From Zizania palustris (Eukaryota > Streptophyta > Magnoliopsida > Poales > Poaceae): DNA of 64,000 bases. Positions 1-10,974 of this stretch are shown here, piece by piece. Where the stretch lies: contig JAAALK010000086.1 of NCBI GenBank assembly GCA_019279435.1, positions 23,357,913 through 23,421,912 of the forward strand, written 5' to 3'. Numbering within the stretch: position 1 is the stretch's first letter; each line of letters begins with the position of its first letter. A program made the position numbers and the translations under genes. Below the pieces are notes generated by a model. The model was not told the DNA's origin and ran no database searches. It saw nothing but the letters and a program-made list of their open reading frames with translations.

Positions 1-439
1 GCAAGAAGTTCCCAATGAGGCGGCTCGGGGGGTCATCGCTGCCCTCCCCGCCTGCGCTCATTGCTGGCGACGACGGCGACTGTGGCGGCCGGTTCTTGAA
101 GCTGAACGACTCGCCGTCGCGTCCCCCGTCGGCTCCAGAGCCGGGCGATGTCGACGCGCTCGACGCCACCCCGGACCCCGGAACCACGCCGCCGGCACGG
201 GGCGTGTTCACAGTCGAGCTGTAGTTGGAGTTGTGCCCTGACACGCCGGTGTGGCTGCCACCGGCGTGGAGACCCATCGGGAAATGGGCTTCCGGATCGA
301 TCTTTACCACGACCTCACGGCGGTGACCGTCGTCGTGGTGGGACTCGCGGTCCTGGTCCTGGTCGAAGTCGAACGAGCCCGCCCCCAACGACTTGTCCGA
401 CCCATACGACTTGACGCTGCCCTTCCCCCGCAGATCCAT
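1..439 (-). CDS. MSL10: Mechanosensitive channel of small conductance (MscS)-like protein, MSL10 type, N-terminal part only
   Basis: The ATG is at 439-437 and the frame stays open for 146 codons to the window edge, so the gene is truncated by the window. The visible part is the hydrophilic cytosolic N-terminus. It has a Ser/Gly-rich start, an EVVVKID motif near residue 44, Ser/Pro-rich low complexity, and a DPPSRLIGNFL motif at its end. Plant MSL9/MSL10-type channels have this layout (EVV-K-I, then a DPPS-LIG-FL segment before the first membrane helix). These are plasma-membrane anion-preferring channels gated by membrane tension. The membrane segments and MscS pore domain lie outside the window, so the assignment rests on N-terminal motifs only. 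No stop or frameshift is seen. Confidence 0.72.
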   Translation of the reverse strand, partial: MDLRGKGSVKSYGSDKSLGAGSFDFDQDQDRESHHDDGHRREVVVKIDPEAHFPMGLHAGGSHTGVSGHNSNYSSTVNTPRAGGVVPGSGVASSASTSPGSGADGGRDGESFSFKNRPPQSPSSPAMSAGGEGSDDPPSRLIGNFL

Positions 440-828
440 CGCGCGGGAAGGCGAGATCGATCAATCGACGAAACCGGCGAACCTAAACTAATCAACGACG
501 AGACTCGATCGCCGGCGTGCGACGGGGCGGGGCGGGGCGGGGCGGGGCGGGGATATCAACAGCGGCGGATCGAGTGGTGGTTTTGGCCGCGAGCGAGTTC
601 GGACACATCGCCACGGCGCGAATACGGCAGCAGCGCAAGCACGCACCGGCGGCGAGCGTGTTATTTCGAGGCGGAAGCTTTTGGCTCGGCGGGGAGAGCG
701 GCGCGAGCGCCGGGTGGGAGAGCACCACTCACCAGTGGTCGTTTACGTGGGCGCGGGAGCGTCTCGCGCGGGCTAGCATAGCATGCCCCGAGTCCAACGG
801 CGGCGCTTCTGCATTAGTTCGGAAAAAA
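440..828 (-). promoter_or_regulatory. Leader and proximal promoter region of the MSL10-like gene
   Basis: This GC-rich stretch lies immediately upstream of the MSL start codon on the minus strand. Open frames here on both strands are GC-driven and have no recognisable protein features. I see no convincing TATA box. The (GGGGC)n tract at 523-552 is its most distinctive element. Confidence 0.4.
523..552. repeat. (GGGGC)n pentamer tract, potential G-quadruplex
   Basis: Consecutive GGGGC units give at least four G-runs in 30 bases about 85-115 bp upstream of the MSL start codon. The G-rich strand is the plus strand, which is the template strand for that gene. Such tracts can fold as G-quadruplexes. 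Folding and any effect on transcription are inference. Confidence 0.7.
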
Positions 829-1056
829 AATTGAAATAATATTTTTTAAAAAAAAAATCAAATCTGTATATCAAGTTCAAAAAATTGCAAAACTAATAGG
901 CAGTCGGCATTTGGAGTGCCGACTGGAGCTGACGTGACACCCAATCGGTACTTCAAGTACCGACTGCATGTTAGTTTTACAAATTTTTGAAATCGGCATA
1001 CAGATTTGAATTTTTTTAAAAAAAATATTATTTTTTAAAAAATTCTCGAAAAAAGA
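829..1056. mobile_element. Foldback element 'TCGGCACTT' family, copy 1
   Basis: Two arms of about 95 bp are imperfect reverse complements. Each arm runs from a T/A-rich tract through a TCAAATCTGTAT block and a CAAAA(A)TT(G/T) block to AAAACTAA. Between them lie two palindromes of the type CGGCAnTTnnAGTGCCG, separated by GAGCTGACGTGACACC. The same architecture recurs at 12597-12990 and 57217-57572. No transposase is encoded and no clear target duplication could be defined. It is called a non-autonomous foldback/MITE-like element from structure alone. Confidence 0.65.
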
Positions 1057-1160
1057 GAGGAAAAGTTGGGCCTTTCTGCTCTTTTTTGGGCGAACGATGT
1101 GAAATTATGTATAAGAAAATTAATTTAAATGATTTTGTTCCTCTAGTTTATTCTAAGAAA

Positions 1161-2587
1161 AGTACACTTTATATTATAGCCAAAGTTTGGATAGCTTTTG
1201 AATTTTTTTACTTAACCCCTTATTTTCTAAAAAAACTTTAGTTTAGATGCAAAACACGCCACGCGAGCAGGATGACGTGGCACGTGACAAGATTTGGTGG
1301 CTGTGTGGGCAACGTACGGAAGGCGTTCGATAAAATGCTGCTTCCTGCTCAAATTCATCAAGCGCCCGCTGATGTCGTGCGTCCACTGGCCTCCCGCGGG
1401 CCTTCTCTCATGCGCCCACTGCCCACCCGCCCGTCAGTTGTCCACCGTTGCCGCGTGCCTCCCAAATATGTGTAGTGTATATTTATATATGTGGTTGTTT
1501 ATTTGATAGATAAAAAATCATGCACATATCTATTATCCGTGGGTTTATATATTATCTGTTTACTTGAAGGGTGGGCAGCACGTGAAAAGAAGGAGCAGAC
1601 GACGACTTGAGGCCGGCAACATCTCGTGGGTCACTCGACCGTGGACCTGCCACGGTGGGGCGGGAAACTACGAGGGGTGAGTTGTCCATGACGAGTCCGA
1701 CCGTGATGGGGGTTGACCGTGGCGAGGGCCATCTACAACGAGGCTACAGTCCACGCAAGGAGAGAGATAGACCACGCCGCTACTAGGACACGGAATAGAA
1801 GGGATACCGACGTCGTAGGGAGATGGGCCACCATTGAAGCCAAAAGGGAGAGATGCGCCGCGATAGGACGAGTCATGATGAGGCTACAAGAGAGGGGACA
1901 CCACCCGCCAAGGAAGCCATAAAGGAGAGGGGCACAGATGCACGGCTGTAGAGGGCACTGCGCCACCAAGAAGCACTTGAGGGCTTGCGGTGAGTGAGGG
2001 ACTTGGGAGGGAGAGAGGACTCCAACCTCTAGTGAGGGAGGTGGCTAGGACTTGGCCCTTGAGAGCTTGCAGTGGGTGAGAGGAAGAGAAAGGATGAGGT
2101 TTATGGTTTTTTATTTATATATTCATATCTATTCGGGTAAACGGGATGAAACGAGTATGAATAGTTAATAACTATATCCGTATTTATTTACCCGACGAGT
2201 TTGATATTGAGAACATATCCGATACTAATATGATTTTTACCCGTGGGTAAACGAGTAGAACTGTCCTCGCTTTCTGCGGGCAGACAAACCATCTTCAAGC
2301 TCTGGCGTTAGGTAGTTTGCTTTGTTTCGCTGCGATGTGACGCACCAATCATCTATATATAGATCTATGAGCCGCTGAGGTGTACTGCCACGTGGAGCCA
2401 CGTGGAGTGTCCAGTAAGCGTAAACCAGATTATTATTGACGACATCAGTAAAATCAGCCACCGACTCAGTAGTTAAAGGCGTACAATAAGCTGTTTTTAG
2501 AAAAATAAAGGGTTAAGTAAACAAAATAATGTTTGAGGGGTTATCTAAATTTTGACTATAATAAATTCATGGTAGTAAAGTGTACCT
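1161..2587. mobile_element. Region bounded by inverted arms (about 1161-1236 and 2493-2587), possible TIR element
   Basis: The left arm reads GTACACTTTA, then TATTATAGCCAAAG, then TTTACTTAACCCCTTATTTT. The right arm is the reverse complement of the same series with mismatches. Inside are a GC-richer patch (about 1570-2100) and an AT-rich tail, with no credible protein-coding gene. The ends and target duplication are not resolved, so the class is unknown. Confidence 0.45.
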
Positions 2588-3545
2588 TTCCATTTATTCT
2601 ATTTAGAAGAAATAGTTTACTTATTTTTTTTAGATGATATTTATTTTATAAAAAATAACTAGAAGTTGTTAAACAGATTATCTCTCTCAAAACACTCTGA
2701 AAAGACTAAAATTAACCGTACAAACTACAAAGAATCGGAGAGAAATATGTGCAGATTTGTGTCTGATTTATCGGCCCATTTATTACACTTTGGCTACACA
2801 GGCTATTTGACGATTGAGAGAGGAAATAGTTCAAATTCACTATAGCTTAGAGCATCACTGAGAAAAGATATAAAGACTATTTTTTTAATTTTTTTGAATA
2901 TAACTAAAAGATTATTTCAAATGACTCGTAACATTAAAAGATACTAAGAATTAATCTCTTCACTCCCTAATTTTACGGAGCATGCACGAGAACTTAAATT
3001 TACAAACTATGTAGAAAATAAACATGTTTTAAGTGATTCATATGTTTAAAACGAATCCTAGAAAGGCATATATAGCGAATCAAATTTTAGAGCTACCTCG
3101 AAGATTTCTTAGCCTGGTCGTACAATCCACTTTGACACACCTCCTGATGTAGTGAAGCTATTAGGTTAGTGTTGGGAATACGATCCCGGGGTATTTTTCA
3201 AGTCGATTTATGAAACCTTAATTGAGGAGAGGCTACTAGACATAACATTAAAGAAAATTAATCAACAATCAACGTTAACACAATCCTCATTAATCTAACC
3301 AAATCCTTCTACCGTTACCCTCGTAGACTATTGTTGTTCATACACGCCGACACGTAGAAATTTGGAATTCTTTTAATTTGGCTGCTATCTTTAGCTCAGA
3401 GTGAAGTTAAACTGCCTATTAGCACTAGCAGAGCAATCACCTCTGAAGTGAATACTCTTATTGCTGCAATCTACATGCTGATGAAGCTGTCAAGCAATAG
3501 CATCCGCCAGGACAGCGGATTTAATGGAATAATTAATCTATGAGC
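2588..3545. other. Intergenic, no gene seen
   Basis: AT-rich sequence without a plausible long ORF, RNA gene or complete transposon. Any older repeats are too decayed to name. Confidence 0.5.
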
Positions 3546-3555
3546 TTTCTTAATT

Positions 3556-3811
3556 GGGAGAGTATCACGTGCACATCGGTTGGCCGTGCACATGGTGCAC
3601 ATGTGAGATATCCACCTTCAATTTGTAATCCAACAGACAGCAGCTCCATCAGATCATTTAGCAGAAAACACCTCCCACCTCCCCCATTCTGTTCCTTACT
3701 ACATTTGCGATAACCCCAGTGAAGCTGTTGTCCGTTGAATTACAGATTGAAGGTGGAGATCTCACATGTGCACCATGTGCACGGCCAGTCGATGTGCACG
3801 GGATACATCCC
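3556..3811. mobile_element. Mutator-like MITE with perfect 10-bp target site duplication
   Basis: The element starts GGGAGAGTATCACG and ends CGGGATACATCCC. The arms of about 70-75 bp are near-complete reverse complements, sharing GTGCACATCG, GGCCGTGCACATGGTGCACA and a GATTGAAGGTGG-type block. The middle of about 100 bp is unrelated. It is flanked by direct copies of TTTCTTAATT at 3546-3555 and 3812-3821. Long terminal inverted repeats starting with G and a 9-11 bp duplication are typical of Mutator-like elements. No transposase is present, so it is non-autonomous. Confidence 0.85.
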
Positions 3812-5712
3812 TTTCTTAATTAGCTCTGTATCCCGTACAGAAAGCACCCTCCGTGCATAAATGCACAAGCATGATCGCGGCCCTTCATCTGAAATCCAAC
3901 TACCAGGTTTGGATGAGGTTTTTGCAAACCGACAGGAAGAAGTGGAGGGACATTGTAGAGGTTTTTTTTGCAAAAATGGAGGGTCGTCGGCTTTAAGATA
4001 AAGAAGACTTATGTATTTGTGCACGAGGGTCGCAAGATACGGTAATTAGCCAACAGCGACGGGTGTACGGCTGCAAAATGACAAAGGCGACCTTCTTTTG
4101 CTGTATTCTAGCGATGACTCCTCTGGTCTAGAGAGACTAAACTTGTTTATTTCTCTACAACTTTTTTATGTATCTTATCTAAAATGAAGACATCAACTTT
4201 CAGTTGTAAGGTCATTTTCCTCCCCTTGTTTTTTTCCTGTTTCTTATTCGTTTGATCCCTCGGATCCACAAAGCTTAGTTAAATTTAGGCATTAGTTTAA
4301 GTAGGTCCGGAAAGAATAGTAAGGGATGATACTACGAGACACTATTTGTTTTTAAGAAAAAAAATAAGTTACGTCAAATTGGTAAGCATGGTTTATTTTT
4401 ATAGATCTAACAGCTACGATTAAAAGATATATATATATATATTTTTAGATCCTAAAAGGTAAGGTAATAGATTGAACCGCAACGATTAAAGGTGCGTTTG
4501 GCAGGACACTAGCTTCCTTCTTTATCCCGTGGAACTGGAGTCAAGCCAAATATTTTTTTGAGAAGTGGATTCTCTTGAGAGCACTCTAAAAAAATAAATT
4601 AAAGTAGTTAGCTTCAAGTGCTCCACTCCCGCATCTATCAAACTTGTTCTAAAAAGGCATTCTCTTACCTCCGATAAGTAGTTTTTTCTAATCAACGTCG
4701 AAGATCAATTATATTTCTTATCTCTTGAAGAGATAAAAAAAAATGTACCATAAAAGAGTCTTTTTTAATTAAGAGGAATGTTCATGCACGTCCGATTTTG
4801 CATGTCTGGACATATATAATATACAACTAATCTATACTACTATAAAAGAAGCTAGTAGTGATGAATCTACTATCATTCCTAATTTTTTCATTGACACATG
4901 AACATTTATTGTTAGTAAAATCTATATTATTTTTAAAACCGGTATACTATTTTAAAACTGAATTATAATAAATATTATTTTTATTATGTTTCAAGTTATT
5001 TATATCATTTACATGATGTTCTTTTAACGCCCTAATTTTTTTTATCGCAACACACGGGCACTCAACTAGTTAATACAAAAGACCTTTTTATTCTGATGTA
5101 TAACGCTGAATTACGATCACAAAAGCATTAACAATAGCTTCTGATTTCATACGACCATTAGGTTTGGACAATGGACAGACTCATGCACTTGAAAACAATG
5201 TAGTTTAATTTATTCCACCCAAAGCATCGCTGATGCATACACCACCACTTGCATGTTCTTCTAATTTCCCAATACACTTCAGCTAGCTCATCCAACTAGA
5301 AGATCGCAAAAGCAGCGGTGCTGGGCTGACTTGGAATCGATGAGAAGAATCCCATGCATCTTTCTTGTGGGTTGCATTTGATTTTGATGGCATCTTTCCT
5401 CGTGCCATTCTCATCCATGGATGTCACTGCTGGTTCATTCAGATAAGCATAAGCACTTTTTCTCCACCTGCATCCAGATGCACGGTGGTCAGTAGTATCG
5501 ATCCACATGTGCTTAAATAGATACTTCTGAAGGCTTTTAAGTAATTAAGACAGCTTCTCAAATGCCGCTAAAGTCGTTAATTGCAATTTTGAAGGTCCCC
5601 TACTTTCGGAGGCCCGGTGCGGTCGCACCGTTGGCACTGGCCCAAGGCCGACCCTATCTGAAAATGCCGTGTGTGTTAGCACTGACGACTGTATGCAGAA
5701 AAAATATATTTA
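3812..5712. other. Intergenic, AT-rich, no gene seen
   Basis: There is no credible coding exon. Around 4490-4660 a GGTGCGTTTGGCAGG start and an ATCAAACTTGTT end suggest a decayed TIR element of the common grass 'gtttgg' type. A short (TA)n run lies near 4428-4442. Nothing else is assignable. Confidence 0.45.
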
Positions 5713-6833
5713 GGGGGTGTTTGGCACTGCTCTGCTCCTTGTTTTTTAGATCTGCTCTACAAAATGGTAGCCAAACAGGACCTGATCTCGTTTTTTGGAT
5801 CCGTGAAAAATTAAGATCTGGAACTCTGCTCCTTGTTTTTTGGGGAGTACCTCCCAGGGTGCTCTGCAGATTCAAGTTTTGAAAATAAACCATGGAGTTG
5901 AGAAGTATTTACCCACCTGCCATTTTTAATGAACATACTGAACCGTTATTCTCTCTCCGCGTTCTTTTTTCTCTTCAACTTCTCCCTGTTGGTTTCTTTC
6001 TCCGCACTGTGTCTTTTCGTCTTCAACCTCCGATGGACGGCGTCACAGGCTACGGCACACCGGCTGCTCCTCCCGCAGCCGCTGGCCATGGTGCTGCTCC
6101 TCCCGCAGCCACGCCTCCCGCTCCTCCCGCAGCCACGCCTCTCGCTCCTCGAGCAGGCGCGTCTCGCATAGGCGCTGGCCAGGCGGCGGCAGCGGCGCAT
6201 GGCGCTGGCCAGGCGGTGGCGGCGGCGACGCATGGCGCTGGCCAGGGAACGGCAGCGGCAGCCGTGCCTCCCGCTCCTCGAGCAGGCGCGCATGGCGCAG
6301 GCGCTGGCCAGGCGGCGGCGCATGGCGCTGGCCAGGCGGCGGCAGCACATGCCCCTGGCCAGGGAACGGCAGCGGCGGCAGCACTGGGCCAGGACACGGT
6401 GGCGGCAGCACAGGGCCATGGAGCAGCGGAAGAATTTCATGGCACAAAACGTGGAAGAATTTCTAAAAAGAAAGATGAACAGGTACTAGCCTTCCCGTTA
6501 ATTTTTGGTACTGTTTTAATTGTAGCGTGTAATCTGTTCATAAATTAGTGCTATACCATGTTCATAAGTAATTAGCAGTACAATTAGTGCTATATCATGT
6601 TGATGATAATATGATAATATGATGTGTATCAACAGATAAAACATAATACAAATAAAGGGTAAAATAGAACAAACATATAAAATTCCATCATTCGTGAATC
6701 TGAATCCACTCTGCAAGCCAAACAGGTGCAGGTACTCCACAGTGAAGCAGCAACTCCACTCTGGATCTGATTCTAAGTGAATTACTTGGAGTGGAGCAAA
6801 ATTTAGTGGAGTGGAGTAGTCCCAAACAGGGCC
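5713..6833. mobile_element. Non-autonomous TIR element with GC-rich internal minisatellite
   Basis: It begins GGGGGTGTTTGGCACT and ends CCCAAACAGGGCC, giving short imperfect inverted ends of the kind seen in PIF/Harbinger-like and hAT-like grass MITEs. The interior holds a GC-rich tandem block (about 6050-6430) with units such as GCATGGCGCTGGCCAGGCGG. This opens long ORFs on both strands, including a 218-codon one of Ala/Gly/Pro repeats. These ORFs look like by-products of the repeat. TTA precedes the left end, but no matching TTA follows the right end, so the superfamily is unproven. Confidence 0.5.
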
Positions 6834-7196
6834 TGTATGACTGCTTAGACTCTTAATCCTCACAGTTCATAGCATGCATTCTTCTTGACTATAGATTTTA
6901 ATCGCTATTGAATTGCGACAGGAAATCCAGCTGTGGAAATTGGATGCAGTGGGATACAGATTGGTTTCCACACTGGAGTACTGGACCAGTATCCAACTTC
7001 CTCCAGGATGTGGAAACGCACTGTTTAGAAAGGGACTACACCCTCTTGGTGCTTATCATTGTCATGTTTTCTCGTCAACTTAAGTTTTAGATTGAAGTGA
7101 TCTAACTTAATATAGTATCAGCTATCAAATTCAGATATCTCGAGTTTAGATATAATTGGATTGATCGATGCATATAATTTAGTAGTGCAGAAAGAG
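6834..7196. other. Intergenic, 3' side of the 96-aa gene
   Basis: No gene is seen. A short GGAAA/TTTCC-rich stretch around 6920-7020 hints at a decayed palindromic repeat. Confidence 0.4.
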
Positions 7197-7731
7197 TTAC
7201 CAGTGCTTGATGCCAACCCTTCCCTCAGTGCTGTTGGTGGCAGCTGCGCCGTTCATGGTGATGCCTCTCTCCGTCCATGCCCTGTAATCTTCGTTATCCT
7301 CAAGGATCTCCCTTATCATTTGCTCGAACAGCACATAGTCTCCAATCTGCTTTCCAAACAATTCAGCCAGACCAAGAAAAGGTTGTTGTTTTTTACAGAT
7401 TTGAACTCCAAGTTCATGAAAAGATAATTTTTTTAAGACTACAGAAGGCCTCAGATCGGCCACCTGAAACTGTGTCCTCTTCGAAGGTGCCAAGAAGCAG
7501 AGATTTTGACGGATAATGCGGAGAAAAACAGAGCTGCAGGTCGGCGGCAAGAAATTTCTTGAAAGTAAAAAACCAACCGCGAGAACTGACCGTGAGTGTC
7601 TTGGCTTTGATTCTTGCAGTCTCCTTCTCCTTCTCGGCAGTGAGCCGGTGCTCCTCCTCCTCCATCTCCTTCCTCCTCCTCCAGAACCCTTGGATCTCTG
7701 CCCTTGTGATGCTGTACACCGGGGCTGCCAT
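7197..7731 (-). CDS. Small conserved-looking protein of unknown function (96 aa, two exons)
   Basis: Exon 1 is 7731-7591 and exon 2 is 7346-7197, joined in phase 0 (ACG|GTCAGT donor, AAGCAG|ATT acceptor). The protein starts MAAPVYSITRAEIQGFWRRR. It continues with a highly charged Glu/Lys/Arg helix (residues about 20-44), then IGDYVLFEQMIREILEDN and a polar tail. It has no signal peptide or membrane segment and is probably a soluble helical protein. Translation through the intron in the same frame would give unlike sequence, while the spliced product reads smoothly. I recall similar short plant proteins of unknown function but no name. Function is not assigned. Confidence 0.7.
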
Positions 7732-8664
7732 GTTCTTGGCTCTTTTCGCTTGCTGCCTTCCTCGTTCTTTCTAAATTGTAAGGAGAGGTTCGAGTGTTCA
7801 ACAAGGCCACCTCATGTATGTGTATGTGTATGTATATGTACACCTTCGATTGTAGGGTGTTTCTTGGCCGCTGAAAAACCCTAGGCACAACTCACAGTCA
7901 TGGCGACAGCAACCTAATCTTCTAGAGGAGAATCATAAGTTGGGTCCCTTTTCGTCTACTCTTCTCAACCATCGGTTATGCAACTGATGCTTGCTTCCCA
8001 TGTAGTTGGTAGGTTCAGTTTCTTCTAAGATTTACCCAAAGTCTTGCAGCCGATAGGAGTAATAAATTAAATTTATGAGCACTTATATATATAACAATAA
8101 TATGATATTTTAATACGAAAGTGTAGGATATTTTAGATGATTATGTAAATAAATTGATTTAATTGTAGCTGTATTACATATATACATCAGTCGATTCATA
8201 AAAATCACGCTCGATAATCATAGAAAGATTGGTGTATGCATGCATGAAACTAACAACTGAAACCATGCAAATTACATGAATATTGCTAATCATACATGTG
8301 AATATTACTAACATAATATGTATACATATAAGAAATCTAACTGATATACAATTAAAATATATCAAAAATAATGTTCATATAGAATAATATGTGCATAATA
8401 TGTCTATGAAAGGAGGGGTGAACTGTACATGTGTACTTACTTATACATTGGTAGACTTAAGATTTTGCCAATCGATATATCACGTCAAAATATCTATATA
8501 CAATTCGGTAAAAATATTTTTCTGGCTAAGTAAATAATGATTAAATTCATGTTATAATTTATTTTGCTAATAAGATAAATAATTATTAAAATATTTACTA
8601 GAATAATTTTATTCCTCAAACAGATGGACAACAAAAAAGAAAAGGAAAAAAATCATTGAATATT
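7732..8664. other. Upstream region of the 96-aa gene and AT-rich intergenic DNA
   Basis: Contains the promoter side of the 96-aa gene, including a short (TGTATG)n-like run near 7815-7838. The rest is AT-rich sequence with no gene. Confidence 0.4.
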
Positions 8665-8730
8665 CAAGCCACTAGGGATTGAACTCAAGACCTTATATTT
8701 AAGTGGCATTTGCTTAACCATTACACCACT
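8665..8730 (-). mobile_element. tRNA-like fragment (SINE-like head)
   Basis: On the minus strand the sequence reads GGTGTAATGGTTAAGC, then GAGTTCAATCCCTAG about 35 bases later. These resemble RNA polymerase III A and B boxes at tRNA spacing. It cannot fold as a normal tRNA with an intact acceptor stem. A tRNA-derived SINE remnant is the best reading. No poly(A) tail or target duplication was identified. Confidence 0.45.
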
Positions 8731-9917
8731 AAATATTTTTCAAGAATCTAAATACTATTTTATTTTTTACTATATCCCTCGTACGTGTGTATATATATAC
8801 ACATATAGGGTCCTTCGGGTTTGGGACCCGGGACGACCGCACTGCTGGCCCCTTCATGGCGAACCTGTATTCTAAAAACAATTATTATGAGGTCTTATCG
8901 GTAAGTTGTAAAAAAGTTACGAAATTACGATAGAATTATTCTATAAAATTCAATAACATGAAACGATAATTTCATACCTTAATTAATCTAATAAGTTCAC
9001 CAGAAATTATTGTGGTCATAAAAACTACTTTTATCTGATACTTGTTCGTTTCAACTCTCAACTTTTTAAACGAGAAAATAATCGTAAAACTAAATCAAAC
9101 ACACTAAGTGTCAAATTAAAGAAACAAAACGAACGCATGCATCACCATACAGTACACCAACCAGCAGAACATTTCTTTCAAGCTAAGGCAGTCAACAGAA
9201 GCAGTTAGCGTGCAAACAAGTACAGTAGAAATTCCATACGAGCATACAACCTTACCGGACATATATACAACAAATAAGTCAACACCATCTTTTTTGGGGG
9301 GACTGGAAAGCGGAAACTTCACCGTGTTTCCCTTTTTGTTTTCGTTACTAGACTTGGAGAAACGATGACAAGTTCTTTTGTTTTGTTTTTTTGGACTTCA
9401 GTCAACGTCTTCAAAATATATTAACTATGGAGAAAGAACGGCTCGAGACTTTGAGTTCGCGTCAAGAAAATGCACTGCGAATTTATAACCCTGCACCCTC
9501 CAGGCCTTCACGCCGCTGCACTCCAGTGATGTGAATCAGTTCATATGAACCATCGGATGGATCCGAAGGGCAAGGCGAATGTCACTTTGATTGTGGGGAT
9601 AGTTTTTTTTTTTTTGAAAGAAGCTGATTATATTAGTTTGGGGTCGAGAGTTGATCCATTTTAAATAGCGAGAGTTTCTCACCTCTTAAACTAGCTTTTG
9701 GGCTATAAATCAGAGGTTGGATCTATTTTCTTAGAGACACAAAGATACATTTCATATTATGAGCTCTACTATAAACATGTCCCTAATATTTCCGCTGCTT
9801 GGTGTGATTCGACCATGACAAAAACGGCTGTTTCTCCTTCGTATGGGTTCTGGTTCTTAGAGCATATACAAAATAAAGTACCAGTAAACTATAATAGATA
9901 GATATATAAGCAAATTT
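8731..9917. other. Intergenic, no gene seen
   Basis: AT-rich sequence with a poly(T) run near 9605-9617 and several short chance ORFs. No coding exon, RNA gene or bounded element is supported. Confidence 0.45.
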
Positions 9918-10240
9918 AGGGTGTGTTTGGTTGAGCTGTGGCTGTAAAAAAAGTTGATATGGGTTGTGAGCTGTGGAAAAACTGTCGTGGGATGTCAGCT
10001 GTGAGAAAGCTGAAAGTCGTTTGGCTGAAATGACTGTGAAAGAGCTGTTTTGAGCTGTGAGCTATGTAAAAATTTAATTTATGGAATTTTGTATGGTTGT
10101 ATGAAATTTAAAATATCAATTTATGAAATTTTGTACGGTTGTATGAAATTTCAAATGTCAAATTATGGAATTTTGTATGGTCGTATGAAATTTGAAATAT
10201 CAATTTATAAAAATTTATATGGTTGTGAAGCCAGAAATCA
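9918..10240. mobile_element. hAT-like 'AGGGTGTGTTTGG' MITE with about 3.5 copies of a 42-bp repeat
   Basis: It starts AGGGTGTGTTTGGTTGAGCTGTGG, is rich in GAGCTGTG words, and then carries about 3.5 units of a tandem repeat containing TATGGTTGTATGAAATTT and TATCAATTTATG. The reverse complement of the same head and repeat is found at 39901-40618, so the two are copies in opposite orientation. The right end is not sharp. Confidence 0.6.
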
Positions 10241-10268
10241 AAGAAAATTGCTCTGAACGAGCTTGTAC

Positions 10269-10974
10269 AATTTAACTATTTGCCACTCTTATCATTGCCA
10301 CATCTTCAAATGTTATTATCTTCGTTGCAATTAATTTTTTGCCACTCTTTTCGTGGACAATTTAATATTTTGCCACTTTTGCATCCGGTCAATGCCACAT
10401 CATATTTTTTCGCAATGTCACCATGCCACTTCATCACCTTCTTCCTCCTTTCTATCTCCCCATCTCCTCCCGCCAGCGGCCACCACCCCCGCCCCCATCC
10501 CCGTCCCTGTCTCTGTCCCTGTCCCCTGCAGGCCTCGCAAGCCCCCGTCCCCAAAGCCCTGAGGTGTCCCGCCCTCGAAGCCCCCTGCCCCGAAGCCCTC
10601 GCCGGCAGCCCCGAAACCCCTCGTCTCCGCCCCCAAAGCTCTCGTCGGCGGCCGCGAAGCCCCCCGCATTGCAAAGGAGACTGTGTGGTGGCAGGTGGCG
10701 ATAACAATGGTGTCCGGAGGGGGCTGTGGGGCCACCAGCGGGCGGCGGCGTGGCCGGTGGCCGGCCGAAAAAGTTTGGAAGAGAGTTGGGGAGAGAGAGG
10801 AGAAAGAAGAAGATGATGACGTGGCAAAAAATGAGGTTGCAGATGATGTGGCACCAACTAGGTGCAAAGTGGCAAAAAATAGCCTGCCCACGAAAAGAGC
10901 GGCAAAAAAATAATTAAAACAAAAAGAGTTACATTTGAAGAAGAGACAACGAAAAGAGTGACAAATAGTTAAAT
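10269..10974. mobile_element. Long-arm inverted-repeat element with GC-rich interior
   Basis: The left arm starts AATTTAACTATTTGCCACTC. The right arm ends with the imperfect reverse complement, GAGTGACAAATAGTTAAATT. About 135-200 bp per arm align, sharing TTTTTTGCC(A/G)CTCTTTTCGTGG and GCCACATCAT blocks. The centre (about 10450-10790) is abruptly GC-rich, Pro/Arg/Ala-coding in several frames, and unlike the arms. This could be captured host DNA (Pack-type) or a simple GC-rich cargo. No transposase and no clear target duplication are seen. Confidence 0.6.

Noticed and set aside
5892..6548. 218-codon plus-strand ORF rich in Ala/Gly/Pro
   Set aside because: It is created by a GC-rich tandem repeat that opens long frames on both strands, and it lies inside a TIR element. 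It has no domain.
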